Numbered from the stretch's first letter, positions 1 to 8,999 are shown. The stretch is DNA of 64,000 nucleotides from Pelagimonas phthalicica (GCF_004364805.1 NZ_SOAP01000003.1:124001-188000); one strand, 5' to 3'. Made by a program: numbers and translations. Notes: a model not told the origin generated them from the sequence alone.

Positions 1-288
1 AAATATGTTGGATTCCATCAGGCGACCGGGGCTGATTGTGTCGCGCTGGATGATAGCGTGACGGCAGAATGGGCCGCAGAGCATGTGCAACCTGGTGGCT
101 GTGTGCAAGGAAACCTGGCCTCAAGCCATATGGTGACCGGTGGTCAAGCGCTGGTGGATGAGGCCAAACGCATCGTTCAAGCACTGTCGAATGGGCCGCA
201 TATTTTCAACCTAGGTCACGGGATCACGCCAGATGCGGATCCTGAGAATGTGCAATTGATGATCGACGCGGTGCGCGGGAAGGTCTGA
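1..288 (+). CDS. hemE: Uroporphyrinogen decarboxylase, C-terminal part (cut by window start)
   Basis: The open frame runs from base 1 to a TGA at 286-288, giving the last 95 residues; the start lies outside the window. HemE removes four carboxyl groups from uroporphyrinogen III to give coproporphyrinogen III in cytoplasmic haem and bacteriochlorophyll synthesis. The piece carries the family's C-terminal pattern: a 'VALDDS' strand, 'VQGNLA', then '[16 protein letters not shown]' and a closing helix. These residues belong to the last strands of the TIM barrel. The assignment is by recognition of this conserved tail; the active-site N-terminus is not visible. Confidence 0.93.
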   Translation, partial: KYVGFHQATGADCVALDDSVTAEWAAEHVQPGGCVQGNLASSHMVTGGQALVDEAKRIVQALSNGPHIFNLGHGITPDADPENVQLMIDAVRGKV

Positions 289-307
289 TCTCTCTGGCCT
301 GCGCGCC

Positions 308-374
308 CAAAAGTTTTATCTAAAACTTTTGCAAATTCCGTGGACGGAATTTGGGTGCTTGATGCGACCTAGGC
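308..374. repeat. Tandem palindromic intergenic repeat, copy A
   Basis: Two palindromes lie head to tail between hemE and the convergent exporter gene. The first (308-331) has 11-base arms CAAAAGTTTTA / TAAAACTTTTG around two bases. The second (332-353) has 10-base arms CAAATTCCGT / ACGGAATTTG around GG. A CCTAGG follows at 368-373. The second palindrome recurs at 43063-43084 and, slightly changed, at 43085-43106, also next to CCTAGG. The position between converging genes suits a bidirectional terminator or a REP-like mobile hairpin; which one is inference. Confidence 0.75.
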
Positions 375-376
375 TA

Positions 377-1354
377 TTAACGCCGCCCCCACCGCGCCCG
401 GCGACCGGGCAGGGGGCGGTTTTTGATCTGTTCGCGCAAGAAAACGAACAGGCCAGCCCCAATGATCAGCCCGCAGCCGATCCACATCGCCATATCAGGC
501 CATTCCCCGAAAACGGCCCAGCCCCAGAAGATCGCCAAGGGCAATCCGACATATTCAAACGGCGCAATGGTTGCGGCATTGGCCGATTTGTAAGCCGCGC
601 TTAGGCAGTATCCGATCAACCCGGAACACAGGCCCAAACCGATGAAAACCGGGACGTCCGCCATGGGCGGCCAACTCCAGGCGCGTAGCAGGAAAATGAC
701 GCTTTCATTCTCCACGCCTTGCGCAAATCGTCCGTCTCCGGCGACCAAAAAGAACCCGGTGGAGACCAGCAAAAACGTGCTTTGGATATAACATGCCAGG
801 GCAGAGGCCGGGGCGGATACGCCCAGTTTGCGGGTCAAGACTTGGGTAAACGCATAGAAAAATGCCGCGATGACCGGCAGGAACAGCACAAAGCGAGACA
901 CCGAGATTTCAGTGCTCCACGGTTGTTGAATGACCACGACACCCAGAAAACCGACCACGACGGCCGCCAAACGCAGCGGGCCCACCTTTTCGCCGAGGAT
1001 TGGGATCGAGAGCAGCGTGATGCATAGGGGCGCGACAAAGAAAAGCGCCGTGGCTTGTCCCAGCGGCATGACAGCCACGGCGGCATAAAACGTCATATTC
1101 GCCAGGACGATCAACATGCCGCGCAGCAGATGTATACCCGGTGTCGCGGTGCGCAGAGCCTGAAACCCGCCTTCGAACTGCAAAAACACCATGGTGAACA
1201 GCAAGCCAACAAAGGACCGCACCCAGATGGTTTGATGCAATGGATAGCCATCAGACAGCATTTTGACCAAAAGGTCGTTCACCGAAATTGCGACAACACC
1301 AATAAGTATAAACAATATCCCCTTGGCAGGGTGATCAAGATTTTCGGAAGTCAT
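377..1354 (-). CDS. DMT-family (EamA) inner-membrane exporter
   Basis: This 325-residue protein has about ten hydrophobic helices arranged as two EamA halves, the normal drug/metabolite transporter layout. Near the N-terminus it reads 'ILFILIGVVAISVNDLLVK', and the first half contains 'ATALFFVAPLCITLLSIPI', typical of the family. Such proteins export amino acids, metabolites or drugs in exchange for protons; the substrate cannot be read from sequence. The start is the ATG at 1354, with only a weak AGG eight bases upstream. It converges on hemE and diverges from the ABC pair at 1503. The C-terminus is rich in arginine, as expected for a cytoplasmic tail. Confidence 0.88.
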   Translation of the reverse strand: MTSENLDHPAKGILFILIGVVAISVNDLLVKMLSDGYPLHQTIWVRSFVGLLFTMVFLQFEGGFQALRTATPGIHLLRGMLIVLANMTFYAAVAVMPLGQATALFFVAPLCITLLSIPILGEKVGPLRLAAVVVGFLGVVVIQQPWSTEISVSRFVLFLPVIAAFFYAFTQVLTRKLGVSAPASALACYIQSTFLLVSTGFFLVAGDGRFAQGVENESVIFLLRAWSWPPMADVPVFIGLGLCSGLIGYCLSAAYKSANAATIAPFEYVGLPLAIFWGWAVFGEWPDMAMWIGCGLIIGAGLFVFLREQIKNRPLPGRRARWGRR

Positions 1355-1423
1355 GCCAATGACCTAATGCCGTTCCGGAGTGACTTCCGGCCAGTTTACG
1401 ACAGCAGGGGTCGCTAAATAACC

Positions 1424-1439
1424 GCATGGGTCATGTGCA
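1424..1439. promoter_or_regulatory. GCATGGGTCATRTGCA motif, copy 1
   Basis: The 16 bases GCATGGGTCATGTGCA lie 63 bases before the ABC ATPase start in a divergent intergenic region. The same 16 bases with one change occur at 7595-7610 upstream of a DUF1127 gene. Sharing 15 of 16 bases in two promoter regions suggests a regulator site or promoter element; the regulator is unknown. Confidence 0.3.
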
Positions 1440-1502
1440 GGATTGAACAATTGCCTTTGTGCCTGACGCGGGTAGGTTGACGCGAGCGCAAACGGGGGAC
1501 CG

Positions 1503-2453
1503 ATGATGGCTATGGTGAATATCCGCGATCTGCGGAAAGTGTATGAAGGCGGTTTCGAAGCCCTGAAAGGGGTCTCTCTGGATATTGAAGAGGGGGAAAT
1601 CCTGGCTCTGTTGGGCCCGAATGGCGCGGGCAAGACCACTTTGATTTCAACAATTTGTGGGATCACTTTGCCCAGCAGCGGCCGCATCGAGGTGGGAGGG
1701 CATGACGTCGTGGATGACTATCGGCAAGCGCGCAATCTAATCGGCCTTGTTCCCCAAGAGATCAACCTGGAACCCTTTGAAAAGGTTCTGAACACGGTGC
1801 GGTTTTCGCGTGGGCTGTTTGGCAAGCCGCGTGACGATGCCTTTGTCGAACAGGTTTTGCGCAAGCTGTCGCTGTGGGAAAAACGCGATTCACGGGTGAT
1901 GGAACTGTCCGGCGGCATGAAGCGTCGCGTGTTGATTGCCAAGGCGCTGAGCCACGAACCTCGCGTGTTGTTTCTGGATGAACCAACGGCAGGGGTCGAT
2001 GTCGAGCTGCGCCGCGATATGTGGGAAACCGTTGAGGAGCTGAAGCGCGATGGCGTAACCATCATCCTGACCACCCATTACATCGAAGAGGCCGAGGAAA
2101 TTGCCGACCGGATCGGTGTGATTAATGGCGGAGAAATCCTGTTGGTCGAGGAAAAAGAGGCGCTGATGGCGCGGATGGGCCAAAAGGAACTGCATGTGGA
2201 GCTGACCGATGCCTTGGATAGCGTGCCCGAAAGCTTGTCCTCCTACGATTTGAAGCTGTCCGAAGATGGGCAAACGCTCATCTATACTTTTGACGCCAAG
2301 GCGGATCGCACCGGGATTGGCCGCTTGATGGCTGCCATGCCCGAGGCCGGGCTGAAAGTCTGCGATGTGAACACGACACAAAGCTCGCTCGAGGATATTT
2401 TCGTGGGCCTTGTCCATGGGCAGGACAAGACAGAAGAGGAGCAGGTGGCATGA
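1503..2453 (+). CDS. ABC-2 type exporter, ATP-binding subunit
   Basis: This 316-residue ATPase has a Walker A motif GPNGAGKTT at residues 38-46, a Q-loop near 85 (VPQE), the signature LSGGMKRR at 135-142 and Walker B VLFLDE at 155-160 followed by the D-loop PTAGVD. The C-terminal ~90 residues form the extra domain seen in YadG/NodI-like exporters. It pairs with the membrane protein that starts four bases before its stop. The complex should export a lipid, polysaccharide or drug; substrate unknown. Starts at 1503 and 1506 are both possible; GGGGG lies just upstream. Confidence 0.92.
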   Translation: MMAMVNIRDLRKVYEGGFEALKGVSLDIEEGEILALLGPNGAGKTTLISTICGITLPSSGRIEVGGHDVVDDYRQARNLIGLVPQEINLEPFEKVLNTVRFSRGLFGKPRDDAFVEQVLRKLSLWEKRDSRVMELSGGMKRRVLIAKALSHEPRVLFLDEPTAGVDVELRRDMWETVEELKRDGVTIILTTHYIEEAEEIADRIGVINGGEILLVEEKEALMARMGQKELHVELTDALDSVPESLSSYDLKLSEDGQTLIYTFDAKADRTGIGRLMAAMPEAGLKVCDVNTTQSSLEDIFVGLVHGQDKTEEEQVA

Positions 2454-3211
2454 ATTGGCAGGCTGTCGTCTCGATCTATCGCTTTGAAATGGCGCGTTTC
2501 TTTCGCACCTTGGCGCAAAGCTTTATCTCACCGGTCCTATCGACTTCGCTGTATTTCGTGGTCTTCGGAACCGCCATTGGATCACGCATCGCCGAGGTCG
2601 AGGGGGTAAGCTATGGTGCATTCATCGTGCCTGGTTTGATCATGTTGTCTGTTATGACACAGGCCTTGTCCAACGCCTCCTTCGGGATCTACTTTCCCAA
2701 ATTTATCGGCACGATTTTTGAGCTGCTCTCGGCCCCTGTGAACTTTCTCGAGATCGTTCTGGGCTATGTCGGCGCAGCGGCGACCAAGGCGTTGTTTATC
2801 GGCGTTGTCATTCTGGCCACCTCAGCCCTGTTTGTGGATCTGAGCATTGCACATCCGCTGGCGATGATCCTGTTTTTGGTCCTGACCTGTATCAGTTTCT
2901 CGCTGTTCGGGTTCATTATCGGCATTTGGGCCAAGAACTTTGAACAGTTGCAGTTGATCCCGTTGCTGGTGGTGACACCTTTGGTGTTCCTCGGAGGCGC
3001 GTTCTATTCCATCGCCATGTTGCCGCCGGTTTGGCAGATCATCACCAAATTCAACCCGGTGGTCTATTTGATCTCAGGCTTCCGCTGGTCGTTCTTTGGG
3101 GTGGCTGATGTGCCGATTGTGACCAGCCTGCTGGCGATTGGCGGTTTCACGGCGCTCTGTCTTGGTGCGATCTGGTGGATCTTCAAAACCGGTTGGCGCA
3201 TTCGCCAGTAA
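2450..3211 (+). CDS. ABC-2 type exporter, permease subunit (YadH-like)
   Basis: The 253-residue permease has six predicted membrane helices and the ABC-2 signature region around '[30 protein letters not shown]' (quoted in two parts: [15 protein letters not shown] and [15 protein letters not shown]), followed by '[19 protein letters not shown]', the conserved linker of this family. It overlaps the ATPase gene by four bases (ATGA), so the two are translationally coupled. Together they make a half-size two-gene exporter of the YadGH type. A GC-rich hairpin at 3224-3254 follows the stop. Confidence 0.92.
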   Translation: MNWQAVVSIYRFEMARFFRTLAQSFISPVLSTSLYFVVFGTAIGSRIAEVEGVSYGAFIVPGLIMLSVMTQALSNASFGIYFPKFIGTIFELLSAPVNFLEIVLGYVGAAATKALFIGVVILATSALFVDLSIAHPLAMILFLVLTCISFSLFGFIIGIWAKNFEQLQLIPLLVVTPLVFLGGAFYSIAMLPPVWQIITKFNPVVYLISGFRWSFFGVADVPIVTSLLAIGGFTALCLGAIWWIFKTGWRIRQ

Positions 3212-3223
3212 GGCTGAACATCA

Positions 3224-3254
3224 ACAGGAGCGGGGGCGTGCCTCCCGCTCCTGT
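3224..3254 (+). terminator. Possible terminator after the ABC-2 pair
   Basis: Perfect 11-base arms ACAGGAGCGGG / CCCGCTCCTGT enclose nine bases, starting 13 bases after the permease stop. There is no strong T run, so termination efficiency is uncertain. Confidence 0.5.
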
Positions 3255-3315
3255 CGCAAGCGGCGCTGTTTTGCCAAACCCACGCTACTCGTCCCTCGCA
3301 TTCTAGTTCTTTGTT

Positions 3316-4377
3316 CTAGGCTGCGACCGCTTGGCGCTCACCTCCCAGGAGCGTGTCCATGGTCATGCCGCCGATCCACATGGCGAATAGTGCCAACCAG
3401 GCGGTTCCGGCAAAGATCGAGCCGCCGCTGACACCCGCGCCAATGGCGCAGCCTCCGGCCAGCATTCCGCCGAAACCCATCATCACCGCCCCGATCATCG
3501 CGCGACGCATCGGGCTTGCCCCTTCAAAGGCCTGAAACTGAAATTCCCGCGCCAGAATGGCCGAGACAAAGGACCCGATCACCACGCCGGGAACGAGGCC
3601 GATGTCGAATTCCAGGATCGAATTGCGATCAAGCAAGAACATCAAGGTGTTGGCCGAGGGGCCGGTAAAGGTAAGGCTCTCGATCTGAACCGGATCAAAA
3701 GCCACCTGCGACAGCGCAAAGGTCAGACCATAGCCCAAAGCGGCGGCAAAACCGACGCCAGAGGCAAAGACCAGCCGCGAAAACCCGATCCGGTTGCGGC
3801 GTGACAATTCCAAGGCTAGCAGCGCAATCAAAAGGCCAATCATCAGGCCGGCCTCTTTGGGCAGATGCACTGCCGCCAGCAGGTCCATATTGCGGCCCCC
3901 CGATGTGACCCACAGCCGGGCGAGAAAATCGCGCACAGGGGCCAGCCATCCCGTCAGGCTCATTTGTGCGACAACGGCAAAGATCAGTCCGGACACGATT
4001 GAGCGCATATTCCCCGTCGCGGCCAGCACCAGCAAACGACCGGAACAGCCGCGCGCCAGAACCATGCCCGCCCCAAAAAGCAACCCGCCAATGATCGCGC
4101 CAGACCAACTGCCAGGAACGGCCATCATGCGCGCCTCGCTTGTGTCCAGAAACCCAAGAAGTTGCGCGCCTTGAACCCAGACCACCGCCGTGGAAAAGGT
4201 CAGCAACCAAACAGCGACTTTGTCTTGCATGTGGCCACGGGCAAATTCGACCGTCGCCGCGCGTAAACAGAACCGAGACCGCTGTGCTGCCACGCCAAAG
4301 ATCAACCCAGTGATCAATCCAAACAGAGCGGCGGTCGGGCTTTCACCGATTCTTTCAACAAGGGGGACGAGATCCAT
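3316..4377 (-). CDS. YeeE/YedE-type (TsuA-like) sulfur-compound transporter
   Basis: This is a 353-residue polytopic membrane protein with the internally repeated glycine-rich segments of the YeeE/YedE family. Conserved cysteines expected for thiosulfate uptake are visible: C37 in RSRFCLRAA, C111 in ARGCSGR and C310 in AGGCAIGAG. In characterised TsuA, cysteines at such positions relay thiosulfate across the membrane. I chose the ATG at 4377 because AGGAG lies six bases upstream; an in-frame ATG at 4440 would add 21 residues without a good ribosome site. It is transcribed divergently from the MFS gene. Thiosulfate as substrate is family-based inference; selenium or other sulfur compounds are alternatives. 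Confidence 0.85.
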   Translation of the reverse strand: MDLVPLVERIGESPTAALFGLITGLIFGVAAQRSRFCLRAATVEFARGHMQDKVAVWLLTFSTAVVWVQGAQLLGFLDTSEARMMAVPGSWSGAIIGGLLFGAGMVLARGCSGRLLVLAATGNMRSIVSGLIFAVVAQMSLTGWLAPVRDFLARLWVTSGGRNMDLLAAVHLPKEAGLMIGLLIALLALELSRRNRIGFSRLVFASGVGFAAALGYGLTFALSQVAFDPVQIESLTFTGPSANTLMFLLDRNSILEFDIGLVPGVVIGSFVSAILAREFQFQAFEGASPMRRAMIGAVMMGFGGMLAGGCAIGAGVSGGSIFAGTAWLALFAMWIGGMTMDTLLGGERQAVAA

Positions 4378-4557
4378 GCGCTGCTCCTGTGCCAACTTGC
4401 GCAGCACCATCATGCAGGTGAGCAGGGCGCGCCTTGACATATGTCAGACGCATGCATTTATCGAAATGTGTTGTTGCGGAGTGCCGAACCAAGATCGTGC
4501 ATCTGCGCACCAATAGCGGACTCGCCAAAACATGTTTTGAGGCGTAAAGGCGATGTC

Positions 4558-5787
4558 ATGAAAACAGTGCCTTTATCCCAAGCCAATTCCCTTCCGTTCT
4601 GGCGTCGTCCTGTGACGCTTTTGTTCCTGATGGCCATCGCCATGCCCCTGTCGTTTTCGACTTGGCTGGCCTTGTTGAACAATTTTGTGATCGAAGTGGC
4701 GCAATTTGACGGCTCGGATATCGGTTGGCTGCACACCGTCCGTGAAATCCCCGGCTTTTTGGCGGTTGGCGTGATCTTGGTGATCATGGTGGTGCGGGAA
4801 CAGGTCTTGGCGATGCTGTCGCTCGCTCTGCTTGGAGTCGCCACCGCAGTCACGGCTTGGTTTCCGACTCTGGGCGGTATCATGTTTATCACCCTGCTGA
4901 GTTCGATCGGCTTTCACTACTATGAAACCGTGAACCAAAGCCTGCAGCTGCAATGGCTCCCTAAAGACCGCGCACCCAAGGTATTGGGGTGGTTGATTGC
5001 GGCCGGTTCGGCGGCGACTCTGGTGGCCTATGTGTTGATCGTGTTGACCTGGGAAAGCCTCAACCTGTCTTATAATACGGTTTTCATGGCGTCTGGCGGG
5101 CTTACCCTGGTGATTGTCGCCTATTGCGTGCTGGCCATGCCGCAATTCGAAAGCCCCAATCCGCAGTTGAAAAAGTTCATTCTGCGTCGCCGGTATTGGC
5201 TGTATTACGCGCTGCAATTCATGTCTGGCGCGCGTCGGCAGATCTTTGTTGTCTTTGCTGGTTTCATGATGGTCGAACGGTTCGGCTTCGACGTGCATGA
5301 GGTCACCGGGCTCTATCTGATCAATCTTTTGGCCAATATGGCGCTCGCCCCGGTTTTCGGACATGCGGTGTCTTATTTTGGCGAACGCCGCACTTTGATC
5401 TTTGAGTATATTGGTCTGGTCCTGGTGTTCCTGGCTTATGGCGGGATTTACTGGTTTGGCTGGGGCGTCGTGCTGGCGGCGGCGCTTTATGTGCTGGATC
5501 ACTTGTTCTTTTCGCTGGCGCTTGCGCTCAAGACATATTTCCAAAAGATCTCAGCCCCAGAAGACATTGCGCCCACCGCGGCTGTTGCCTTTACCATCAA
5601 CCATATCGCCGCTGTGGTTCTGCCTGCTCTGCTGGGATACCTCTGGATGGTGTCGCCGGGCGCGGTGTTTGCCTTGGCGGCGGGCATGGCAGCGACCAGT
5701 CTGGCGCTCGCGTTGATGATCCCGCGTCACCCTGAGCCTGGCAATGAGACGATTTTTGCGCGCGGGCTGCCTGCACCAGCGGAATAA
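4558..5787 (+). CDS. Major facilitator superfamily transporter
   Basis: The 409-residue protein has about twelve hydrophobic helices and a cytoplasmic basic loop (FILRRRYWLYYALQF) between the two six-helix halves, the MFS fold. Charged N-terminal sequence WRRPVTLLFLM leads into helix 1. The start at 4558 is preferred: AAAGG lies seven bases upstream. An in-frame ATG at 4441 would add 39 residues that are cysteine-rich and unlike an MFS N-terminus, and would abut the divergent transporter gene. Substrate unknown. No operon partner follows on the same strand within a short distance except prmA 77 bases later. Confidence 0.85.
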   Translation: MKTVPLSQANSLPFWRRPVTLLFLMAIAMPLSFSTWLALLNNFVIEVAQFDGSDIGWLHTVREIPGFLAVGVILVIMVVREQVLAMLSLALLGVATAVTAWFPTLGGIMFITLLSSIGFHYYETVNQSLQLQWLPKDRAPKVLGWLIAAGSAATLVAYVLIVLTWESLNLSYNTVFMASGGLTLVIVAYCVLAMPQFESPNPQLKKFILRRRYWLYYALQFMSGARRQIFVVFAGFMMVERFGFDVHEVTGLYLINLLANMALAPVFGHAVSYFGERRTLIFEYIGLVLVFLAYGGIYWFGWGVVLAAALYVLDHLFFSLALALKTYFQKISAPEDIAPTAAVAFTINHIAAVVLPALLGYLWMVSPGAVFALAAGMAATSLALALMIPRHPEPGNETIFARGLPAPAE

Positions 5788-5864
5788 CGGCTTTCGAAAG
5801 GTGACAACTGGCGCAAGCCATGGGCTTGGTGTATGCGAACGGCCAAGCCTTACCGGAGACAACC

Positions 5865-6737
5865 ATGCCCACCTTTACCGCCTTTACCAAATTGCCCGCC
5901 AAAGACGCCGCTGAAGCGCTGGGCCTTGCCTTGGAAGAGATGGAGCCGGAACCCACGGGCATTGGCGTCTTTGAGATCGAAGATGGCAGCGAGACCTGGG
6001 AAGTGGGCGGCTATTTCCTGGAGGAACCCAATGACGTTGAGCTGGCCCTGCTGGCCGCAGCCTATGGTGCCGATCCGTTTGTTGTGTCCGAAGTGCCGGA
6101 CACCGATTGGGTCGACAAGGTGCGCCGCGAACTGACCCCGGTCGTCGCCGGTCGCTTCTTTGTCTATGGCAGCCATGACGCAGACAAGATCCCGGAGGGC
6201 TCTGAACCGCTGCTGATCGAGGCCGCCATGGCCTTTGGCACCGGTCATCACGGCACCACGCAAGGATGCCTTGAGGCGCTGGATCGCTTGGCCAATGACG
6301 GGTTTGTCGGTGAAAACGTGGCCGATATTGGCTGTGGCACGGCTGTGCTGGGCATGGGCGCGGCGCGGATCTGGCCGAACCCGGTGATCGTGTCGGATAT
6401 CGACGAGGTCGCTGTCGAAGTTGCCGAGGCCAATGTTACAGCTAACGGGTTGAACGGCAAAGTTATCTGCGTCGAAGCGGCGGGATTTGGTCACACCAAA
6501 CTGGCGGAACGCGCGCCGTTCGATCTGGTCTTTGCCAATATCCTCAAACAACCCTTGATCGATCTTTCCCCAGACATGGCACGCAGCCTGCAGCCTGGCG
6601 GTTATGCGATCCTGTCGGGCATTCTGGTGCGGCAGGCGGATGAAGTGATCGAAGTTTATGAAGCCAATGGCGTTAACCTTGTTCGTCGTGACACAATCGG
6701 CGAGTGGGTGACACTAACGTTGCGCAAATCGGAATAA
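5865..6737 (+). CDS. prmA: Ribosomal protein L11 methyltransferase
   Basis: The 290-residue enzyme trimethylates lysines and the N-terminus of ribosomal protein L11 using S-adenosylmethionine. Visible marks are the AFGTGHHGTT segment (about residues 123-132), the SAM-binding motif I DIGCGTAVLG starting at 154, and the catalytic-pocket motif FANILKQPLIDL. Length matches the family. The ATG at 5865 is preceded by CGGAG at a six-base spacing, so a 15-codon upstream extension from 5820 is rejected. It lies 77 bases after the MFS gene and is followed by a small membrane protein. Confidence 0.95.
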   Translation: MPTFTAFTKLPAKDAAEALGLALEEMEPEPTGIGVFEIEDGSETWEVGGYFLEEPNDVELALLAAAYGADPFVVSEVPDTDWVDKVRRELTPVVAGRFFVYGSHDADKIPEGSEPLLIEAAMAFGTGHHGTTQGCLEALDRLANDGFVGENVADIGCGTAVLGMGAARIWPNPVIVSDIDEVAVEVAEANVTANGLNGKVICVEAAGFGHTKLAERAPFDLVFANILKQPLIDLSPDMARSLQPGGYAILSGILVRQADEVIEVYEANGVNLVRRDTIGEWVTLTLRKSE

Positions 6738-6842
6738 TTCCCGTCATATTTAGGGAAAATTCGCCACAATTGCCTCACTTTGGCCGTAATTCTTGGCTAC
6801 CTATTGGTACATCCGGTGGGGGCCGGACCATTAGAGGCTGCC

Positions 6843-7187
6843 ATGGAAGACACGCTTCAATCATTTGATAACCGCCAGAAGGCGGTACGCCGTAAACACA
6901 CCCGCATGGCCAAGGGCTATGTCACGAAATTGCGCAAGGATGGGGTGTTTGTACAAACCCCGGACAGCAAATCCGGCAACTACGCATTGCGGTTGCTTGT
7001 GATTGCCCTTGTTGCCTTGTTCGCCTTCAAGAGCTTTGTTCTCTATTGGTTGGGGACCGAAGTATACCAAGGGCATGTCGATGCTCTGGCGGCCGGGACC
7101 ACCTCGGAAAAGATCGGTGCCTTTTTGATGCAGATCGACCCCATCACAGCCAAAATCGCCGAAGTTCTGTCACCCTTTGCCGGGTGA
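6843..7187 (+). CDS. Small single-pass membrane protein, function unknown
   Basis: This 114-residue protein has a basic N-terminal cytoplasmic part (RQKAVRRKHTRMAKGYVTK), one clear membrane helix (LLVIALVALFAFKSFVLYW) and a short acidic C-terminal domain. I do not recognise a named family. The ATG at 6843 has AGAGG five bases upstream; a GTG/TTG-type start 63 bases earlier is less likely. A strong hairpin terminator begins 30 bases after the stop. The upstream 105 bases are AT-rich and probably hold its own promoter. Confidence 0.75.
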   Translation: MEDTLQSFDNRQKAVRRKHTRMAKGYVTKLRKDGVFVQTPDSKSGNYALRLLVIALVALFAFKSFVLYWLGTEVYQGHVDALAAGTTSEKIGAFLMQIDPITAKIAEVLSPFAG

Positions 7188-7217
7188 CATTTCACAACTA
7201 AGGTTTTGAAAAGAATT

Positions 7218-7247
7218 AAGCCGCGCTCTGATCCAGAGGCGCGGCTT
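7218..7247. terminator. Hairpin terminator between convergent genes
   Basis: Nine-base arms AAGCCGCGC / GCGCGGCTT enclose a 12-base loop. It lies between the convergent membrane-protein gene and the DUF1127 gene and ends in TTT on the + strand, so it may serve both. Confidence 0.75.
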
Positions 7248-7294
7248 TCATCTTGGTCAAAACGGGAGTGAGGTTTTGACCTATCTGTCCCGTC

Positions 7295-7501
7295 TTAGTA
7301 ACGGCCAGTGATCGCGTCGATGTCGGCGCGGCTCAGTCCGATATCGTCCAGTTCACGATCGGACAGGCCGGACAGTGCTTTGCGCGTTTCGCGTGCTTGC
7401 ATCCAAGAGGTGAAAACGCCTGCAAAAGTGGCGAAGAGGGATCCGAAGCCAGCGGCGGAGCCAGCGGCTACGTATGGGCGGGTTTGGTCGATTGCGGCCA
7501 T
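7295..7501 (-). CDS. DUF1127 (YjiS-like) small protein
   Basis: The 68-residue protein ends in the DUF1127 signature: ARETRKALSGLSDRELDDIG followed by LSRADIDAITGRY. DUF1127 proteins are common in Rhodobacteraceae; family members studied in other alphaproteobacteria bind RNA through the arginine-rich C-terminal region and affect phosphate and stress responses. The N-terminal half is hydrophobic and alanine/glycine rich. AAGGAG lies seven bases before the ATG. The 323-base region upstream, shared with ruvC on the other strand, contains a GCATGGGTCATATGCA motif. Confidence 0.9.
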   Translation of the reverse strand: MAAIDQTRPYVAAGSAAGFGSLFATFAGVFTSWMQARETRKALSGLSDRELDDIGLSRADIDAITGRY

Positions 7502-7824
7502 GTCTAGTCTCCTTGAAGTTTGGTGAGGTTTGCTTTTCTAAATCTCAAAACTGCACTTAATTTGGGCGAGACGCCCAAACAAGGGGCATTTATTGCATGG
7601 GTCATATGCAATTGCTGCATAGCAGAAAAACTGGTTAACGCTCCGTAACAAAAGGTAAAATTCCGTGTTGAGATATGTCGTTTTCAGACTGCAAAGGTGA
7701 CGAAAACAAACCAATGGGTCGCCTAAAGACCAGTGCGTGTCGCAAACGCGACAGGCGTCATTAACCTTGGCGTTTGTTCTCGTTTCGTGCTATATGTGCC
7801 AAAAAGCAACAAAAGCGGGCAGCG
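7502..7824. other. Divergent promoter region between DUF1127 gene and ruvC
   Basis: These 323 bases hold no credible gene. They contain the motif at 7595-7610 and, just after it, an ATTGCTGCATAGCAG stretch with a short dyad (CTGC/GCAG). Both lie about 95 bases upstream of the DUF1127 start, so they probably belong to its promoter. Nothing else recognisable was seen. Confidence 0.5.
7595..7610. promoter_or_regulatory. GCATGGGTCATRTGCA motif, copy 2
   Basis: GCATGGGTCATATGCA here differs by one base from the copy at 1424-1439. With one more base on each side it forms a dyad TTGCAT-N7-ATGCAA... consistent with a protein-binding site. Identity of the regulator is unknown. Confidence 0.3.
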
Positions 7825-8313
7825 ATGCGGGTATTGGGGATTGATCCAGGCCTCAGAAACCTCGGTTGGGGGGTGATTGAGGTCGATGGAAGCCGACTCA
7901 GGCATGTTGGAAATGGGATTTGCCATTCGGTCGGGACAGAATTGGCGACCAGGCTCTTGTCTCTTCATGAACAGCTGACCGAGGTGTTGCAGCGATTCTC
8001 GCCCGATATCGCCGCAGTCGAAAAAACTTTTGTGAACAAAGATGCGGTGGGCACACTGAAACTGGGGCAGGCGCGCGGCATCGCTTTGCTTGTGCCAGCG
8101 CAATTCGGCCTTGAGATCGGTGAATACGCCCCCAACAGCGTCAAGAAAACGGTTGTTGGCGTGGGCCATGCGGATAAGAACCAGATCGCGCATATGGTCA
8201 AAATGCAGCTGCCCGGTGTGCAGCTTGCCGGGCCGGACGCGGCGGATGCGCTGGCCATCGCCATCTGTCATGCTCATCATCAAAGCCATAACAGAATGAA
8301 GGTGCGGGCATGA
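7825..8313 (+). CDS. ruvC: Crossover junction endodeoxyribonuclease RuvC
   Basis: RuvC resolves Holliday junctions by paired nicks in the RuvABC resolvasome. The 162-residue protein has all four catalytic acids: D7 in [14 protein letters not shown]66 in AAVEKTF, and D138 and D141 in [12 protein letters not shown]. Length fits the family. The start at 7825 gives the canonical [10 protein letters not shown]-terminus; an in-frame start 17 codons earlier is unlikely. The stop overlaps the ruvA start by four bases (ATGA). Confidence 0.97.
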   Translation: MRVLGIDPGLRNLGWGVIEVDGSRLRHVGNGICHSVGTELATRLLSLHEQLTEVLQRFSPDIAAVEKTFVNKDAVGTLKLGQARGIALLVPAQFGLEIGEYAPNSVKKTVVGVGHADKNQIAHMVKMQLPGVQLAGPDAADALAIAICHAHHQSHNRMKVRA

Positions 8314-8981
8314 TCGGACGGATCGCGGGGCGGATCGAATACAAAGCCATGGATCACGTGCTGATCGATGTGCGTGGCGTCGGCTATATGGTCTATTGCA
8401 CCGACCGCGTCATGGCTCAGCTTCCTGGTCCGGGCGAGGTGGCAGCGCTTTATACCGAATTGCTGGTGCGCGAAGATCTGATGCAGCTCTTTGGCTTTCC
8501 AACACTGGTGGAAAAGGAATGGTTCCGCCTGTTGATGGGTGTTCAGGGCATTGGGGCCAAGGCATCCTTGGCCATCCTTGGTGCGCTTGGGGCCGAAGGC
8601 GTGAGCCGTGCCATTGCGCTGGAGGATTGGAATTCGATCAAGGTAGCCAAAGGGGTTGGCCCCAAGACAGCGCAGCGCGTGGTGATCGAGCTGAAAGACA
8701 AGGCTCCGGCGGTCATGGCCATGGGGCAGTCTGAACCCACATTGGCGGACGACGTTGTGGAGGATGTGATCGAAACACCCGCAACGCCTGCCAAACGCAA
8801 ACCCGCTGCCAAACCGTCAAACGCCTCGGCGCAATCCGAAGCGCTCTCGGCATTGGGCAATCTGGGTTACGCGCCAAGCGAGGCCGCCGCAGCGGTGGCA
8901 CAGGCCGCCGGCGAGACCCCGGAGGCCGATACGCCTACCCTTATCCGCGCCGCGCTAAAACTGCTCGCCCCGGCGGGCTGA
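8310..8981 (+). CDS. ruvA: Holliday junction DNA helicase subunit RuvA
   Basis: RuvA binds the four-way junction as a tetramer and loads RuvB. The 223-residue protein begins [12 protein letters not shown] (OB fold), then has two helix-hairpin-helix motifs, [14 protein letters not shown] and [21 protein letters not shown] long alanine/proline linker leads to the C-terminal RuvB-binding domain ([19 protein letters not shown]). The linker is somewhat longer than in E. coli RuvA (203 aa), usual in this group. Translationally coupled to ruvC. Confidence 0.97.
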   Translation: MIGRIAGRIEYKAMDHVLIDVRGVGYMVYCTDRVMAQLPGPGEVAALYTELLVREDLMQLFGFPTLVEKEWFRLLMGVQGIGAKASLAILGALGAEGVSRAIALEDWNSIKVAKGVGPKTAQRVVIELKDKAPAVMAMGQSEPTLADDVVEDVIETPATPAKRKPAAKPSNASAQSEALSALGNLGYAPSEAAAAVAQAAGETPEADTPTLIRAALKLLAPAG

Positions 8982-8999
8982 GCAGGGTAGGGAGACATC

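Noticed and set aside
4573-5544. 323-codon minus-strand frame
   Set aside because: Antisense to the MFS transporter; composition is His/Gln/Arg rich and no motif is seen.
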